NCBI GenBank assembly: GCA_015521775.1 | Contig: WANN01000034.1 | Span: 1 to 64,000 of the forward strand | Reading direction: 5' to 3' | From: Thermoproteaceae archaeon | GTDB lineage: Archaea; Thermoproteota; Thermoprotei; Thermoproteales; Thermoproteaceae | DNA length: 64,000 bases | Shown: piece by piece, positions 1 through 8,154 of the stretch | Layout of the letters: every line of letters begins with the position of its first letter | Numbering within the stretch: position 1 is the stretch's first letter | Made by a program: the position numbers and the translations under genes | Notes under the pieces: model-generated | Databases searched by the model: none | What the model was told of the DNA's origin: nothing | The model's input: only the letters and a program-made list of their open reading frames with translations

Positions 1-162
1 GCAGCACAACTCATAGCCCAATTCCTACAAGACCCACCCAACTACGCCCCCACAATGAAAGCCCAAATCAACACATACAAACAAACCTACCCAGACTGGC
101 CAGACAAAGTCAAAGCCATAACAGAAATGCTCAAATGGGCAGCAGCCAGCGCCCCCGAGTAG
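1..162 (+). CDS. 3' end of an unidentified gene with atypical codon use (partial)
   Basis: This open frame enters from the left edge and ends at a TAG at 160-162, giving the last 53 residues of a protein. The tail is polar and helical-looking and ends WAAASAPE. No family is recognised. The codons are striking: every Lys is AAA, every Gln is CAA, and third positions are almost all A or C. G makes up only about 14 percent of this strand here, whereas the following genes are G-rich and prefer AAG and CAG. This suggests a different origin or a special composition class, but the fragment is too short to say more. Confidence 0.5.
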   Translation, partial: AAQLIAQFLQDPPNYAPTMKAQINTYKQTYPDWPDKVKAITEMLKWAAASAPE

Positions 163-328
163 GACCCCATACATATAAGAACAATATAAGAAAATAATCT
201 CTGTATTATCCGTGGAAAAACGTCTCTGTTAAATTTGTGGGAACTATTATGGTCGCCGTCCGGGGTAGACCTCCGCCGCCTCCAAGCGACCCTTGGGGGC
301 GGGGAGGCAACTACCTCGGGCGGCCGTT

Positions 329-1102
329 CTACTGAGCGTTGTTATATGTGCCCAAATATGCGTTTTGTGTTCCTATGGGTCCCCGGACCGGCTCAATGGC
401 GACCTCTATTTCCCAGTTCTCCCTTGGTACCACTACGGCCATCAGCGGCTCCATTCCCACCATCCTGAGCACCCTGTCCCTGCTCCTCAGAACCATCTTC
501 TTTTTCTCGACTCTTTCGGGCAGGGACTTGAGCGTGGTCTTGACCTCCACATGGTATATCTTGCCGTCCTCCCAGTAGAGCAGGTCCACCTGGTGTATCG
601 TGTCGAGGACTGCCTTGACCAGGGAGGGATCGGCGTCGCGCAGCATGGCGCCTATCCGGACCCCTAGCTCGAGTTCAGGGGGCCTCAGGTACTCGAGGCC
701 GCGTATCCCACCGGCGTCGCCCGCCTCGAAGAACAATCTGAGCGAGGCCAGGAGGACGCTGGCCAGGTAGCGTCCCACCTCAGCCCGCTCGTCCCTGTGT
801 AGGAGCTTCTTTGGGGGGTTCAGGAACACGCCGGACCAGTCCCCACAATATGCCGGCACGACCCATGAACGGTGTATGGGCCAGAACGTGGGGAGGGGGG
901 CAGTGACGCATTTGCCGAGGGGGGGCTCTACGTCGGGTTGGCCAGCCGGCGGTCCCGCCTCGACGTGTACATGCGTGAGGTATGCCTCGGCCACTACGGC
1001 GGTCCACCTCCCCCTGGCCGCGCCTGGGAGCAGCTCGGCAAGCGCCAGTTCGCCGAGGTGGCCGATGTCGGCCCCTAGTAGTTCCAGCAGATTGGCCCTC
1101 AC
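329..1102 (-). CDS. Uncharacterised protein with a PD-(D/E)XK-like C-terminal motif
   Basis: A 257-residue protein. The GTG start at 1102 is chosen because a TATA-like box (ctaaatttatg, about 1123-1133 on the minus strand) lies about 26 bases upstream, as for other leaderless genes here. No full-length family is recognised. Around residues 168-188 an Asp in VDLLYWEDGK is followed by EVKT, the D...(E)xK spacing of PD-(D/E)XK nuclease folds, followed by a basic stretch (RVEKKK). DNA or RNA cleavage is therefore possible but inferred from this motif alone. It is transcribed divergently from the ECF transporter genes and has no same-strand partner. Confidence 0.5.
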   Translation of the reverse strand: MRANLLELLGADIGHLGELALAELLPGAARGRWTAVVAEAYLTHVHVEAGPPAGQPDVEPPLGKCVTAPLPTFWPIHRSWVVPAYCGDWSGVFLNPPKKLLHRDERAEVGRYLASVLLASLRLFFEAGDAGGIRGLEYLRPPELELGVRIGAMLRDADPSLVKAVLDTIHQVDLLYWEDGKIYHVEVKTTLKSLPERVEKKKMVLRSRDRVLRMVGMEPLMAVVVPRENWEIEVAIEPVRGPIGTQNAYLGTYNNAQ

Positions 1103-1212
1103 CGTCCTCCATGGGACTACGCATAAATTTAGTAGACGTTTATTTTTCCCGTTCCAATAACATACTTATTGGTCCTCTGGAAATCTTTTTATTTGCGAGG
1201 GATCGTGGGGAC

Positions 1213-1773
1213 ATGGCCTTGAGTGGGACAATGGGGGCCAGGCACATAGCCTACATAGCGGTCTTCTCGGTGGTTGCGGGCATCATATTTACAGTTACCT
1301 CCCATGTCCTTGTGGCGCTGGTGGCCCCCTTTGGGCACCTCGGCATTGCGGCGATATATGGGTTCTGGTTCGTGGGGGGGACCCTGGTGGGGTACATAGT
1401 GAGGAGGCCCGGCGCGGCGTTTTTGGGCGAGACCCTGGGGGCCATAGTGGAGCTGCTCATGCTCAGCCAATACTCCTGGATGCTGTTCTACTATGGGCCG
1501 GCGCAGGGGGCCATGAGCGAGCTCGCCTTCGCGTTGCGCAGGTACAGGAACTGGGGGTACGGCACCATGGCGCTTGCGGGAGCACTGCCCGTGCTCGCCG
1601 CGTATCCATGGGACTGCCTGGTGTCCCCCTTCTACCCGGCATGTAGGGACCCGGGCTACCCCCTGGAGCTGCACCTTGCCATAATCGCCACCATGGTTGC
1701 CAGCGGGATAACGGTGGCCGGCCTGCTTGTCAAGTATGTCGTCGACAGGGCGAGACTTGCGGGAGCCCTGTGA
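1213..1773 (+). CDS. ECF transporter S component (YkoE-like, probable thiamine-precursor binding)
   Basis: A 186-residue integral membrane protein with about five hydrophobic segments, the size and pattern of substrate-binding S components of energy-coupling-factor transporters. It best resembles the YkoE type, which in bacteria takes up hydroxymethylpyrimidine or thiamine. The ATG at 1213 lies about 26 bases after a TATA-like cttttattt, so the message should be leaderless; the open frame upstream is ignored. The tandem ATPase gene overlaps its 3' end and the T component follows, giving S-A-T order as in ykoEDC. The substrate is inferred from gene order and family resemblance; no riboswitch was seen. 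Confidence 0.7.
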   Translation: MALSGTMGARHIAYIAVFSVVAGIIFTVTSHVLVALVAPFGHLGIAAIYGFWFVGGTLVGYIVRRPGAAFLGETLGAIVELLMLSQYSWMLFYYGPAQGAMSELAFALRRYRNWGYGTMALAGALPVLAAYPWDCLVSPFYPACRDPGYPLELHLAIIATMVASGITVAGLLVKYVVDRARLAGAL

Positions 1774-2881
1774 GGGGGAACCCATAGCGATCTTCGGGCC
1801 CAACGGGAGCGGGAAGACGGCCCTGCTCCGCCAGCTGGCCTCCCGACGCGCGTTGCTGGTCCCCGAAAACCCCGACGACTTCTTCGTGAGGTTCACCGTG
1901 GCCGACGAGGTGGCGTACATGCTGGAGGAGGAGGGCGTCGCGCCCCAGGAGATACGGGACCGCGTGTTCGACGCCCTGAGGACGGTCGGGCTTTCGGACA
2001 GGGCCTGGGACCCCGTACACTCCCTTAGCGGGGGCCAGAAAAGGCGGCTGGCGCTGGCCGTCGCCCTGGCCGCCGGGACGCCGCGCGTGTTGCTGGACAT
2101 GCCCTACATGGACCTCGACCCGGAAATCAGGGGACAGCTGAGGACCATCCTCAGCGCGATGATCGAAAGCTGTAGGACCGTCGTCTACACCACGCCCAAA
2201 AGGCGGTACGCGGCCAACAACGCTGTGACGCTTGGCTCTCCCCAGGACCACGTGGAGCTGCCGGAGCCCAGGACGGTTGAGGGCGAGGTGAGGGCGCGGG
2301 GCCTCGCGCTGGCGTACGGCGACAGGAACGTGCTCAGCGGGGTCGACCTCGAGGTGGGGAGCGGGGAGGTGGTGTGCGTGGTTGGGCCCAACGGCTCCGG
2401 CAAAACTACCCTGGGAAAGGCGCTGGCGGGCCTCGTCAAGCCGCGGAGGGGCACCGTCGTTTCCAGGGGGCCGCGCGCGTACGTCCCGCAGACCCCTGAC
2501 CTGGCGTTCATAGGCACCACCATTAGGGAGGAAGCCAAGGCGCTTGGGGTGCCCCGCCTGGCACAGGCCTTCGAGAAGCACGCCGATACGCCCATATACG
2601 CGCTGAACAGGGGCCTCAGGAGGCTGGCCGCAGTAACCGCCATCATGGCCTCCGGCCTCGGCGTCGTGGTGCTGGACGAGCCCACGAACGATCTGGACGA
2701 CCGCTACACGTCGCTTATGGCGAGCCTCATCAGGGAGGCCGCGGGCAGGGGCACCGCGATTGTCGTGGTGACCCACGACCCCGACCTGGCCGCGGAGGCT
2801 TGCAGCCGCTTCACCAGGGTGGACGGGGGCGCGTTGGCGGAGGTGAATGCCGGCGACGCCATGCGCTACCTTTCCCAGTAG
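1736..2881 (+). CDS. ECF transporter tandem ATPase (two fused, asymmetrically degenerate ABC domains)
   Basis: About 381 residues with two ABC ATPase domains, the YkoD-like energy unit. Domain 1 has Walker A GPNGSGKT near residue 21 and a normal LSGGQ signature near 97. Its Walker B reads VLLDMP, with Met for the catalytic Glu; the H-loop His is replaced (YTTPKRR) and the Q-loop Gln is Glu. Domain 2 has intact Walker A, Q-loop, Walker B (VVVLDEP) and H-loop (THD), but its signature is LNRGL. Only the site formed by Walker motifs of domain 2 and the signature of domain 1 should hydrolyse ATP. The N terminus is short: the strand and aromatic A-loop that normally precede Walker A are missing. 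The start is uncertain; ATG 1736 overlaps the S component by 38 bases. Confidence 0.85.
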   Translation: MSSTGRDLREPCEGEPIAIFGPNGSGKTALLRQLASRRALLVPENPDDFFVRFTVADEVAYMLEEEGVAPQEIRDRVFDALRTVGLSDRAWDPVHSLSGGQKRRLALAVALAAGTPRVLLDMPYMDLDPEIRGQLRTILSAMIESCRTVVYTTPKRRYAANNAVTLGSPQDHVELPEPRTVEGEVRARGLALAYGDRNVLSGVDLEVGSGEVVCVVGPNGSGKTTLGKALAGLVKPRRGTVVSRGPRAYVPQTPDLAFIGTTIREEAKALGVPRLAQAFEKHADTPIYALNRGLRRLAAVTAIMASGLGVVVLDEPTNDLDDRYTSLMASLIREAAGRGTAIVVVTHDPDLAAEACSRFTRVDGGALAEVNAGDAMRYLSQ

Positions 2882-2883
2882 CC

Positions 2884-3570
2884 ATGAGGGGATTCCTGCT
2901 AAAGTCGACCCCCCTGGGCAAGCTTGCGGTGTTGATGAGCATCGCGGTGACCACAACTATGATCCGCGACGTGTACTTCTCGGCGCTGGTGCTTCTGTAC
3001 GTTGCGTCTGTGGACGCGTTGGGGGGCGTTCCCCGCAGAGCCCTACGCGACGTGGCGCCCCTAGCCCCACTGCTGGTGGGGCTGCCCACGACAAACGCGC
3101 TCGTGGCGTGGATAAGGGGAGGGGAGCCCGTGGCCGTGTTCGCATACACGCTCACGATGCTCGTGCTCCTCCTATCGCTTTCCGCCATGGTCGCGTACAC
3201 GACTAACCCGGACGACGTAGTGTACTCGCTGTACAGGGTGTCGCCCGCCTTTGCGCTTATGGCGGGCCTAGCGTACAACACGCTGTACTACCTCCTTTAC
3301 AGGGCCAGGGACGTCGTGGACGCGTACAGGGCCAGGGGACTTGTGAGGGGGTGGGCCGACTACCTGAGGCGGCTGCACCTAGTGGCTGTGTCGCTGCTTA
3401 GGCTGGGGGCGCTGAGGGCCGAGACCCTCGCCTTCGTCCTCGAGATGAGGGGCTTCAACAGTCCCCACAGGACCTACTGGCGTGAGGTCAGGGCTGGCAG
3501 GACGGACGCCGTGTTCGTGGGGGCCACCCTGGCATACCTAGCGGCCGCGGCCCTGGCCGTGGGGGCCTAG
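2884..3570 (+). CDS. ECF transporter T component (EcfT/CbiQ family)
   Basis: A 228-residue membrane protein starting at ATG 2884, two bases after the ATPase stop codon. It has about five hydrophobic helices. It carries the two short Arg-Gly coupling motifs of T components: DAYRARG near residue 145 and the EMRGF segment near 190, which contact the ATPase. It completes the S-A-T operon and should link ATP hydrolysis to the S component. Its stop codon overlaps the end of the convergent metallo-hydrolase gene. Confidence 0.8.
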   Translation: MRGFLLKSTPLGKLAVLMSIAVTTTMIRDVYFSALVLLYVASVDALGGVPRRALRDVAPLAPLLVGLPTTNALVAWIRGGEPVAVFAYTLTMLVLLLSLSAMVAYTTNPDDVVYSLYRVSPAFALMAGLAYNTLYYLLYRARDVVDAYRARGLVRGWADYLRRLHLVAVSLLRLGALRAETLAFVLEMRGFNSPHRTYWREVRAGRTDAVFVGATLAYLAAAALAVGA

Positions 3571-4526
3571 GCCCTCCTCCAGTACATCACGCCGCGGTCA
3601 GTCCGCGACCGGGCCAGCCCCATCTCCTCCAGGTGGGTCAAGTGGGCAAGAGTCTCGCCTATGGCGAAGAACTGGTTGACGGGGCCCATGAGCTCGAAGG
3701 GCACGTCGACGCTCCACCTGATCCTCCTCGCGACCTCCACAACGGTTGCCCAGTCCCCAATAGCGCCCAGCACCTCGGCCATCCTCTCCCTGTGGTGGGC
3801 GAGTAGCTCTGCTATCCTCGCGCCGGGCGAAACTATGTCGTCCCCATGGGCGGGATATATAACGTCCAGCCCCATCCCCGCCAGCCTTTCCAGGCTCGCA
3901 AGGTAGCTGCCAAGGGCGTTGTACCCGGGCAGGGGATACTGGAACACGTTGGGGGTTATGCGTGGGAGGACGTGGTCCCCGGAATACAGCGCCTTGCCCC
4001 CCAGAAGGGCTACGTGGCCGGGGGTGTGCCCCGGGACCTCCAGGGCCGTGAGCCGCGTCCCCCCGACCTTCACGGCATCGCCGTCCCGGAGGGGCCTCCA
4101 CGGCATCTCGGACAGCTCCCTGTAGTGCTCGAGGGCCCTCATGAGGGGGTGCCTCGACGCTATGCCGTCCACGAGCTCCCTCTGCGCGCCGCATGCCCTC
4201 AGCAGGTCCAGCAGGCCGCGGAAGAAGTCCTCTATGCCGTGCAGTATCTTCAAGTCCCTTTCCCCCATGTAGAGGTCCGGGGAAGCCATGTCGTTGATGG
4301 CCACGGCCATGGTTATGTGGTCGACGTGGAAATGCGTAACAACGACGCTCTCGATGGAGCCCGGCGAGACCCCCACCGATTTGAGGGCCCTGAGGAGGAG
4401 CCTCACGTTCCTGAAATCCGCCATGCCGGCGTCCACCATTCCCACGCCGTCCTCCCCCCTCACCATGTACACGTTCACGTGGCCCAGCTCTATGCCGGGC
4501 AGCTCCATGACCACCTTCACGTGCAT
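3567..4526 (-). CDS. Metallo-beta-lactamase-fold hydrolase
   Basis: A 319-residue cytoplasmic protein. It has the metal-binding THFHVDH motif near residue 85, the later His in GHTPGH and the Asp in YSGDH, the ligand set for a two-metal site in this fold. The C-terminal 80 residues look helical, with a winged-helix-like stretch (HLTHLEEMGLARSR), as in glyoxalase II-like and LACTB2-like members. The substrate cannot be told from the sequence; thioester, lactone or phosphodiester hydrolysis are all known in the family. It is a single gene, convergent with the ECF operon. Confidence 0.8.
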   Translation of the reverse strand: MHVKVVMELPGIELGHVNVYMVRGEDGVGMVDAGMADFRNVRLLLRALKSVGVSPGSIESVVVTHFHVDHITMAVAINDMASPDLYMGERDLKILHGIEDFFRGLLDLLRACGAQRELVDGIASRHPLMRALEHYRELSEMPWRPLRDGDAVKVGGTRLTALEVPGHTPGHVALLGGKALYSGDHVLPRITPNVFQYPLPGYNALGSYLASLERLAGMGLDVIYPAHGDDIVSPGARIAELLAHHRERMAEVLGAIGDWATVVEVARRIRWSVDVPFELMGPVNQFFAIGETLAHLTHLEEMGLARSRTDRGVMYWRRA

Positions 4527-4629
4527 GCGGCTGGGAGGCGCGGGTACTATTACCTTTACGGCCGCAGAGAGCGCTATATAACTTCGATATAGAAATAAAA
4601 ACTGTCTCTATTTATTAACCACGTTAACA

Positions 4630-4643
4630 AACGCCGAGGCGTT
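4630..4643. repeat. Perfect inverted repeat upstream of manganese catalase
   Basis: AACGCC-GA-GGCGTT is a perfect 6-bp inverted repeat with a 2-base spacer in the 234-bp space between the divergent hydrolase and catalase genes. It lies about 118 bp before the catalase start. It could be an operator half-site pair or a short hairpin; no function is established. Confidence 0.35.
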
Positions 4644-4734
4644 CCGAGACGTAGGGGGCGTTGCACTTAGCTGGAAAACGAGGGACCCGCAACACGTGTG
4701 GCCTTTAGGGTTAGCCATTTAACAAAGTTAATGG

Positions 4735-4742
4735 TTATAAAG
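4735..4742 (+). promoter_or_regulatory. TATA box of manganese catalase
   Basis: The sequence ttataaag starts about 26 bases before the ATG at 4761, the spacing expected for a leaderless archaeal transcript. Confidence 0.6.
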
Positions 4743-4760
4743 GGGAAAAAAGGTAGGGCC

Positions 4761-5657
4761 ATGTACCTGCGGATAGACAGGCTCCAGGTACAGCTGCCGT
4801 ACCCCAAGGAGCCCGATCCCAACTCCGCCGCTGCGCTCCAGGAGCTGCTAGGGGGAAGGTTCGGCGAGATGAGCACGCTCATGACGTACACCTACCAGTC
4901 CTTCAACTTCCGCATGTACAAGAACCCGGTGATAAAGCCCTTCAGGGACCTGGTGGCCAACATAGCCACAGAGGAGCTCGGCCACATAGAGCTGATTTCG
5001 GCGGCGGTCAACGCCCTGTACACAGGCTCCACGAAGAACGTGCCGCCTGAGCAGACCCCCCTCAAGCCCCTCAAGGACGCAAGGAACACGTACCACGCGA
5101 TCAACACGGGGCTGGGCGCGTACCCCATGGACTCCCACGGCGCGTCGTGGCGCGGGGACTACATATTCGCCAGCGGCAACCTGGTCCTCGACATGCTCCA
5201 CAACTTCTTCTTGGAGGTGGGGGCGCGCCTCGCCAAGATAAGGGTGTACGAGATGGTGGACCACCCGACGGCCAGGGAGGCCGTTGGGTACCTTCTGACT
5301 AGGGGCGGGGTACACGCCTTGGCGTACGGGAAGGCGCTCGAGGAGCTCACCGGCGTCGAGGTTTGGCGCATGCTGCCCATACCCAACATAGAGGACTCCA
5401 AGTTCCCTGAGGCGGCCAAGTACATGAAGATGGGGTCGCACCGCACGTTGTACCGGTTCAGCCCCAACGACTATAAGGACCTGGAGAGGATTTGGCGCGG
5501 CACGCATCCGGCCGACGGCCAGCCCCTGACCGTACACGAGGGACCGCCCGAGGGAGGCGAGTACCTGGACCTCCCCGAGATACCAGAGGAGTACGCGCCG
5601 GGCCTATCTGGGGACGACCTAAGGAGGGTCGCCAAGAGGCTTGGAATAGAGTTGTAA
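4761..5657 (+). CDS. Manganese catalase
   Basis: A 298-residue non-heme catalase that converts hydrogen peroxide to water and oxygen at a dimanganese centre inside a four-helix bundle. The expected ligands are visible in order: Glu in RFGEMST, Glu and His in ATEELGHIE, Glu in FFLEVGA and His in GGVHALAY. The length matches the family. ATG 4761 is preferred over the open frame to its left because of the TATA spacing. It is a single-gene unit; the short palindrome upstream may be involved in control. Confidence 0.95.
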   Translation: MYLRIDRLQVQLPYPKEPDPNSAAALQELLGGRFGEMSTLMTYTYQSFNFRMYKNPVIKPFRDLVANIATEELGHIELISAAVNALYTGSTKNVPPEQTPLKPLKDARNTYHAINTGLGAYPMDSHGASWRGDYIFASGNLVLDMLHNFFLEVGARLAKIRVYEMVDHPTAREAVGYLLTRGGVHALAYGKALEELTGVEVWRMLPIPNIEDSKFPEAAKYMKMGSHRTLYRFSPNDYKDLERIWRGTHPADGQPLTVHEGPPEGGEYLDLPEIPEEYAPGLSGDDLRRVAKRLGIEL

Positions 5658-5690
5658 GGGGCCTAAATAAACCGCGCCTTTTTTCCCCAC

Positions 5691-5700
5691 ATTTTATAAT
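5691..5700 (+). promoter_or_regulatory. TATA box of the PaREP1 gene
   Basis: The sequence attttataat lies 21-30 bases before the GTG start at 5721, just after the catalase stop. This supports a leaderless transcript that begins at the GTG. Confidence 0.5.
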
Positions 5701-5720
5701 TTTCTTCCCGGACATCTCAA

Positions 5721-6233
5721 GTGGAGACGGGCCTTGTCCCCCCTTGGCGTGACCTGAAACGTTACGTGGAGCTGAGGCTCGAGGAGGCGGTAAAGGAGGC
5801 CGAGCTGGCCGAACGGTTCCTAGAGGAGGGCCTCCTCAGGAACGCGGCTGGGAAGGCCTTCCAGGCATGGAAGGCGGTGGTGGCTGCGGCGGCCGGCCTC
5901 AATAGGGGGCTCGTCGATACGCGTTTCCCCGGCAGGGTGGTTGATAGGCTTGGGAAAAGGCGTAGCAGGGCTGACTGGATAATCGCTGTGATGCCCACGG
6001 GAAGACTGCGCTCTGTGGCTGAGGCGCTTGTCGACGTATACGGGTGGGAGGTCATATACCTCACTGACATGGCCCTCAACCTCCATGAGTTCCAGTACAA
6101 TGGCCTGGACGCGGAGGGGGTTGTAAGCAGGTACGCCGAGTTGAGGGACGTAGAACGCGACGTGCGGCACATCTCCGCGAAGGTAAGAGAGTGGGCCCAG
6201 CGACTCGGATCCGCTGGGGGTAGGACTACTTGA
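5721..6233 (+). CDS. PaREP1 family protein
   Basis: A 170-residue helical protein starting at GTG 5721. The N-terminal pattern of a helix rich in Glu and Leu followed by RNAAGKAFQAWKAV is the signature of the PaREP1 family, first seen as a paralogous repeat family in Pyrobaculum aerophilum. These proteins have a HEPN-like helical bundle and often occur in many copies in Thermoproteales. The biochemical role is unknown; toxin or nucleotide-related roles have been suggested for HEPN folds but nothing here tests this. The gene end overlaps the end of the convergent stress-protein remnant. Confidence 0.75.
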   Translation: METGLVPPWRDLKRYVELRLEEAVKEAELAERFLEEGLLRNAAGKAFQAWKAVVAAAAGLNRGLVDTRFPGRVVDRLGKRRSRADWIIAVMPTGRLRSVAEALVDVYGWEVIYLTDMALNLHEFQYNGLDAEGVVSRYAELRDVERDVRHISAKVREWAQRLGSAGGRTT

Positions 6234-6596
6234 CTATTAGCACGGGCCTCTTACTAAGTGTGGCTATGCCCATGGAGACGCTGCCCAGGAACGCCCTCTT
6301 CAACGTTGAGAGGCCCCTGCTACCGGTGACAATGAGGCCCGCGTCAATCTTGTCGGCGTACTCCACTATGGCGTGGGCAAGGTCACCTTCAAGTATCTCC
6401 GAGCGCGCGGCTACCCCCTCGGCCCTCGCCTTGGAGAGGGCCGCCGCGACGTCACCCTCGGCCTTTTTCCTGAGGTGCGCCACAACATCGCCGTGCACCG
6501 CTGCCCCCTTTATCCCTAGGGCGGTCACCGTGTCCACCACCTCAACTATTATGCTGATATGATTGAAGCCGCGCTAACGATCAGTCCAACGACCAT
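6226..6596 (-). pseudogene. Universal stress protein (UspA), frameshifted
   Basis: The C-terminal 104 residues are a clear USP domain, including the ATP-loop pattern GSRGLSTLKRAFLGS and the final strand PVLIVK. The N-terminal strand and nucleotide loop are not in this frame. A plausible counterpart, MVVGLIVSAAS, lies in another frame starting at 6596, where a working USP would read roughly VVGLDGSAAS. The two pieces can be joined only by small frame changes near 6565-6585. I read this as a recently broken gene; a short expressed protein starting at GTG 6540 cannot be excluded, but it would lack the first beta strand. Confidence 0.65.
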
Positions 6597-6682
6597 GGTC
6601 ACGGGGGTCCCAAAGGTCAGGGCCATCGAGTACATTTCGAGGCTTCTTTCTACATGTATTACTTCGGTCCAAGTAACAGGGG

Positions 6683-8107
6683 CTACTCTAAGGCTATCTC
6701 CATCACAGCGCCTGGATCCAGCTCGGTCAAGCGGAACGACACTATGCCGCTGTAGGCCTTCAGGTCTATCACGGTCCTGCCGGCGGGGAGCCTGTGCCTG
6801 TCCCGCGCGGCCTCATCAGGCGACAGGGAGTACTCGTACGTCTCAAGCACGTTGTCCCTGGTCAGACGGGCCACCAGGACGGCCCTCCTCTGGCCAGCCA
6901 CGGGAATGCCGCCCCATGCCGCATCGCCGACGTCGCTCCCCCTCACCACGAAGTGGGCCCGTGCAACGCCGTTGAGGAGCTCCCACTGTCCCACCGCCAC
7001 TATGGACCGGTACCCGTTGTCCATATAGCACGCCTCGTCCCCCTCCAGGTTGCTGGCCGTGTTGGTTGCGAGGAGCACGTGGGGGCCAGCCGCATCGCCG
7101 CTGGTCACCCTGGCCCCAAAGGCGGCCACCAGCCTGACCATGGGCGGCGCTATGAAGGCCAGCGCCGTGGGGCCCGGCGGGGAGGGGTCCGCCAGGCTTG
7201 CCTCGGGGGCCGCGTTGAACGGGGCCAGCACGCCGCCGGCAAGGGGGATGGCCCTCGTCCGTATTGGGCCGTACCTGGCCCTCCCGAAGTCCATGAGGCG
7301 CACGGTATAGGCTCCATGGGGCCCCAGGACGGCCACGCCGCCCCTCATGAAGGCCAGCGCCCTGTTGTGAGTCGTGGCCAGGGGACCCGCCCTCGGGGCC
7401 GCTATGGGGTGCCCGTCCACGGCGCTGCTGGGTAGCGGATAGGACAACCACCTACCGTCATGCATATCCATGCATGCCAGTTCCACGGCCTCCAACCCAT
7501 CGTTAAGCACGTTGAAGCATGCCATATCGGAGAGTGTGGTCCCCTTGAGAACGCGCCGCTCCATGAGCCGCTCGGCCCTGCCCTCAAGGTCGACGCGGTA
7601 CACGCCCAGCCCCGCATGTCCGTCTCCCCGCGCCACCAGGAGCGCGTTGTCCACGGGATTGTACAGGATCTCGCTCACCTCGCCGGCCCACCTCTCCTCG
7701 TCGCCGAGGCCTTCGGCCCATACCAACCTTACCTCGTCCCTATACACGTCGTACACGTGGACGTGGCTGTACTTGTTCCTAAAGGACACCCGCCCCCTGT
7801 AGGGGCCCGTCCTGGCGTACGCGTAGGGCGCGTGCACCCAGCCCCCAAAGAAAATCTGCCCGTCGACAGTCGTAGCCGCGTCGTATGTGTCGCCCCCAGA
7901 GCGGGGAGGGTCCCCGACGTGGTCGAAGGCGTACGTCATGTCCACGTCGTAGTTATATATGTGTACCTCGGCCTCGAAGGCGAGGGTGAACAGGAGCGCG
8001 TCCTTGTGGTATCTCAGCCCGTATATTCCCCCGGAACCCCACTCGGGGCCCCGCCCCGGCGGAAATACGTATAGTCTCTCTAGGGGAAGCGCCCTCCTGG
8101 GGACCAT
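6683..8107 (-). CDS. Conserved Thermoproteales protein, beta-propeller-like (possibly DUF2139)
   Basis: A 474-residue soluble protein from ATG 8107. It consists almost wholly of short strands with recurring Gly, Trp and Tyr-Asp patterns such as VHVYDVYRDEVRLVW and GVYRVDLEG, as in six- or seven-bladed propellers. There is no signal peptide or membrane helix. I associate it with the archaeal family of unknown function DUF2139, but this is from memory of its composition and not certain. No catalytic motif is evident. It stands alone between the stress-protein remnant and the thiolase. Confidence 0.55.
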   Translation of the reverse strand: MVPRRALPLERLYVFPPGRGPEWGSGGIYGLRYHKDALLFTLAFEAEVHIYNYDVDMTYAFDHVGDPPRSGGDTYDAATTVDGQIFFGGWVHAPYAYARTGPYRGRVSFRNKYSHVHVYDVYRDEVRLVWAEGLGDEERWAGEVSEILYNPVDNALLVARGDGHAGLGVYRVDLEGRAERLMERRVLKGTTLSDMACFNVLNDGLEAVELACMDMHDGRWLSYPLPSSAVDGHPIAAPRAGPLATTHNRALAFMRGGVAVLGPHGAYTVRLMDFGRARYGPIRTRAIPLAGGVLAPFNAAPEASLADPSPPGPTALAFIAPPMVRLVAAFGARVTSGDAAGPHVLLATNTASNLEGDEACYMDNGYRSIVAVGQWELLNGVARAHFVVRGSDVGDAAWGGIPVAGQRRAVLVARLTRDNVLETYEYSLSPDEAARDRHRLPAGRTVIDLKAYSGIVSFRLTELDPGAVMEIALE

Positions 8108-8154
8108 GACGGGTCACGTAGTACGAGTCGACGTTGATGGGGCATACGGCCGCC

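Noticed and set aside
4600-4760. Riboswitch or leader RNA before catalase
   Set aside because: The TATA box is 26 bases before the ATG, so there is no leader to hold one.
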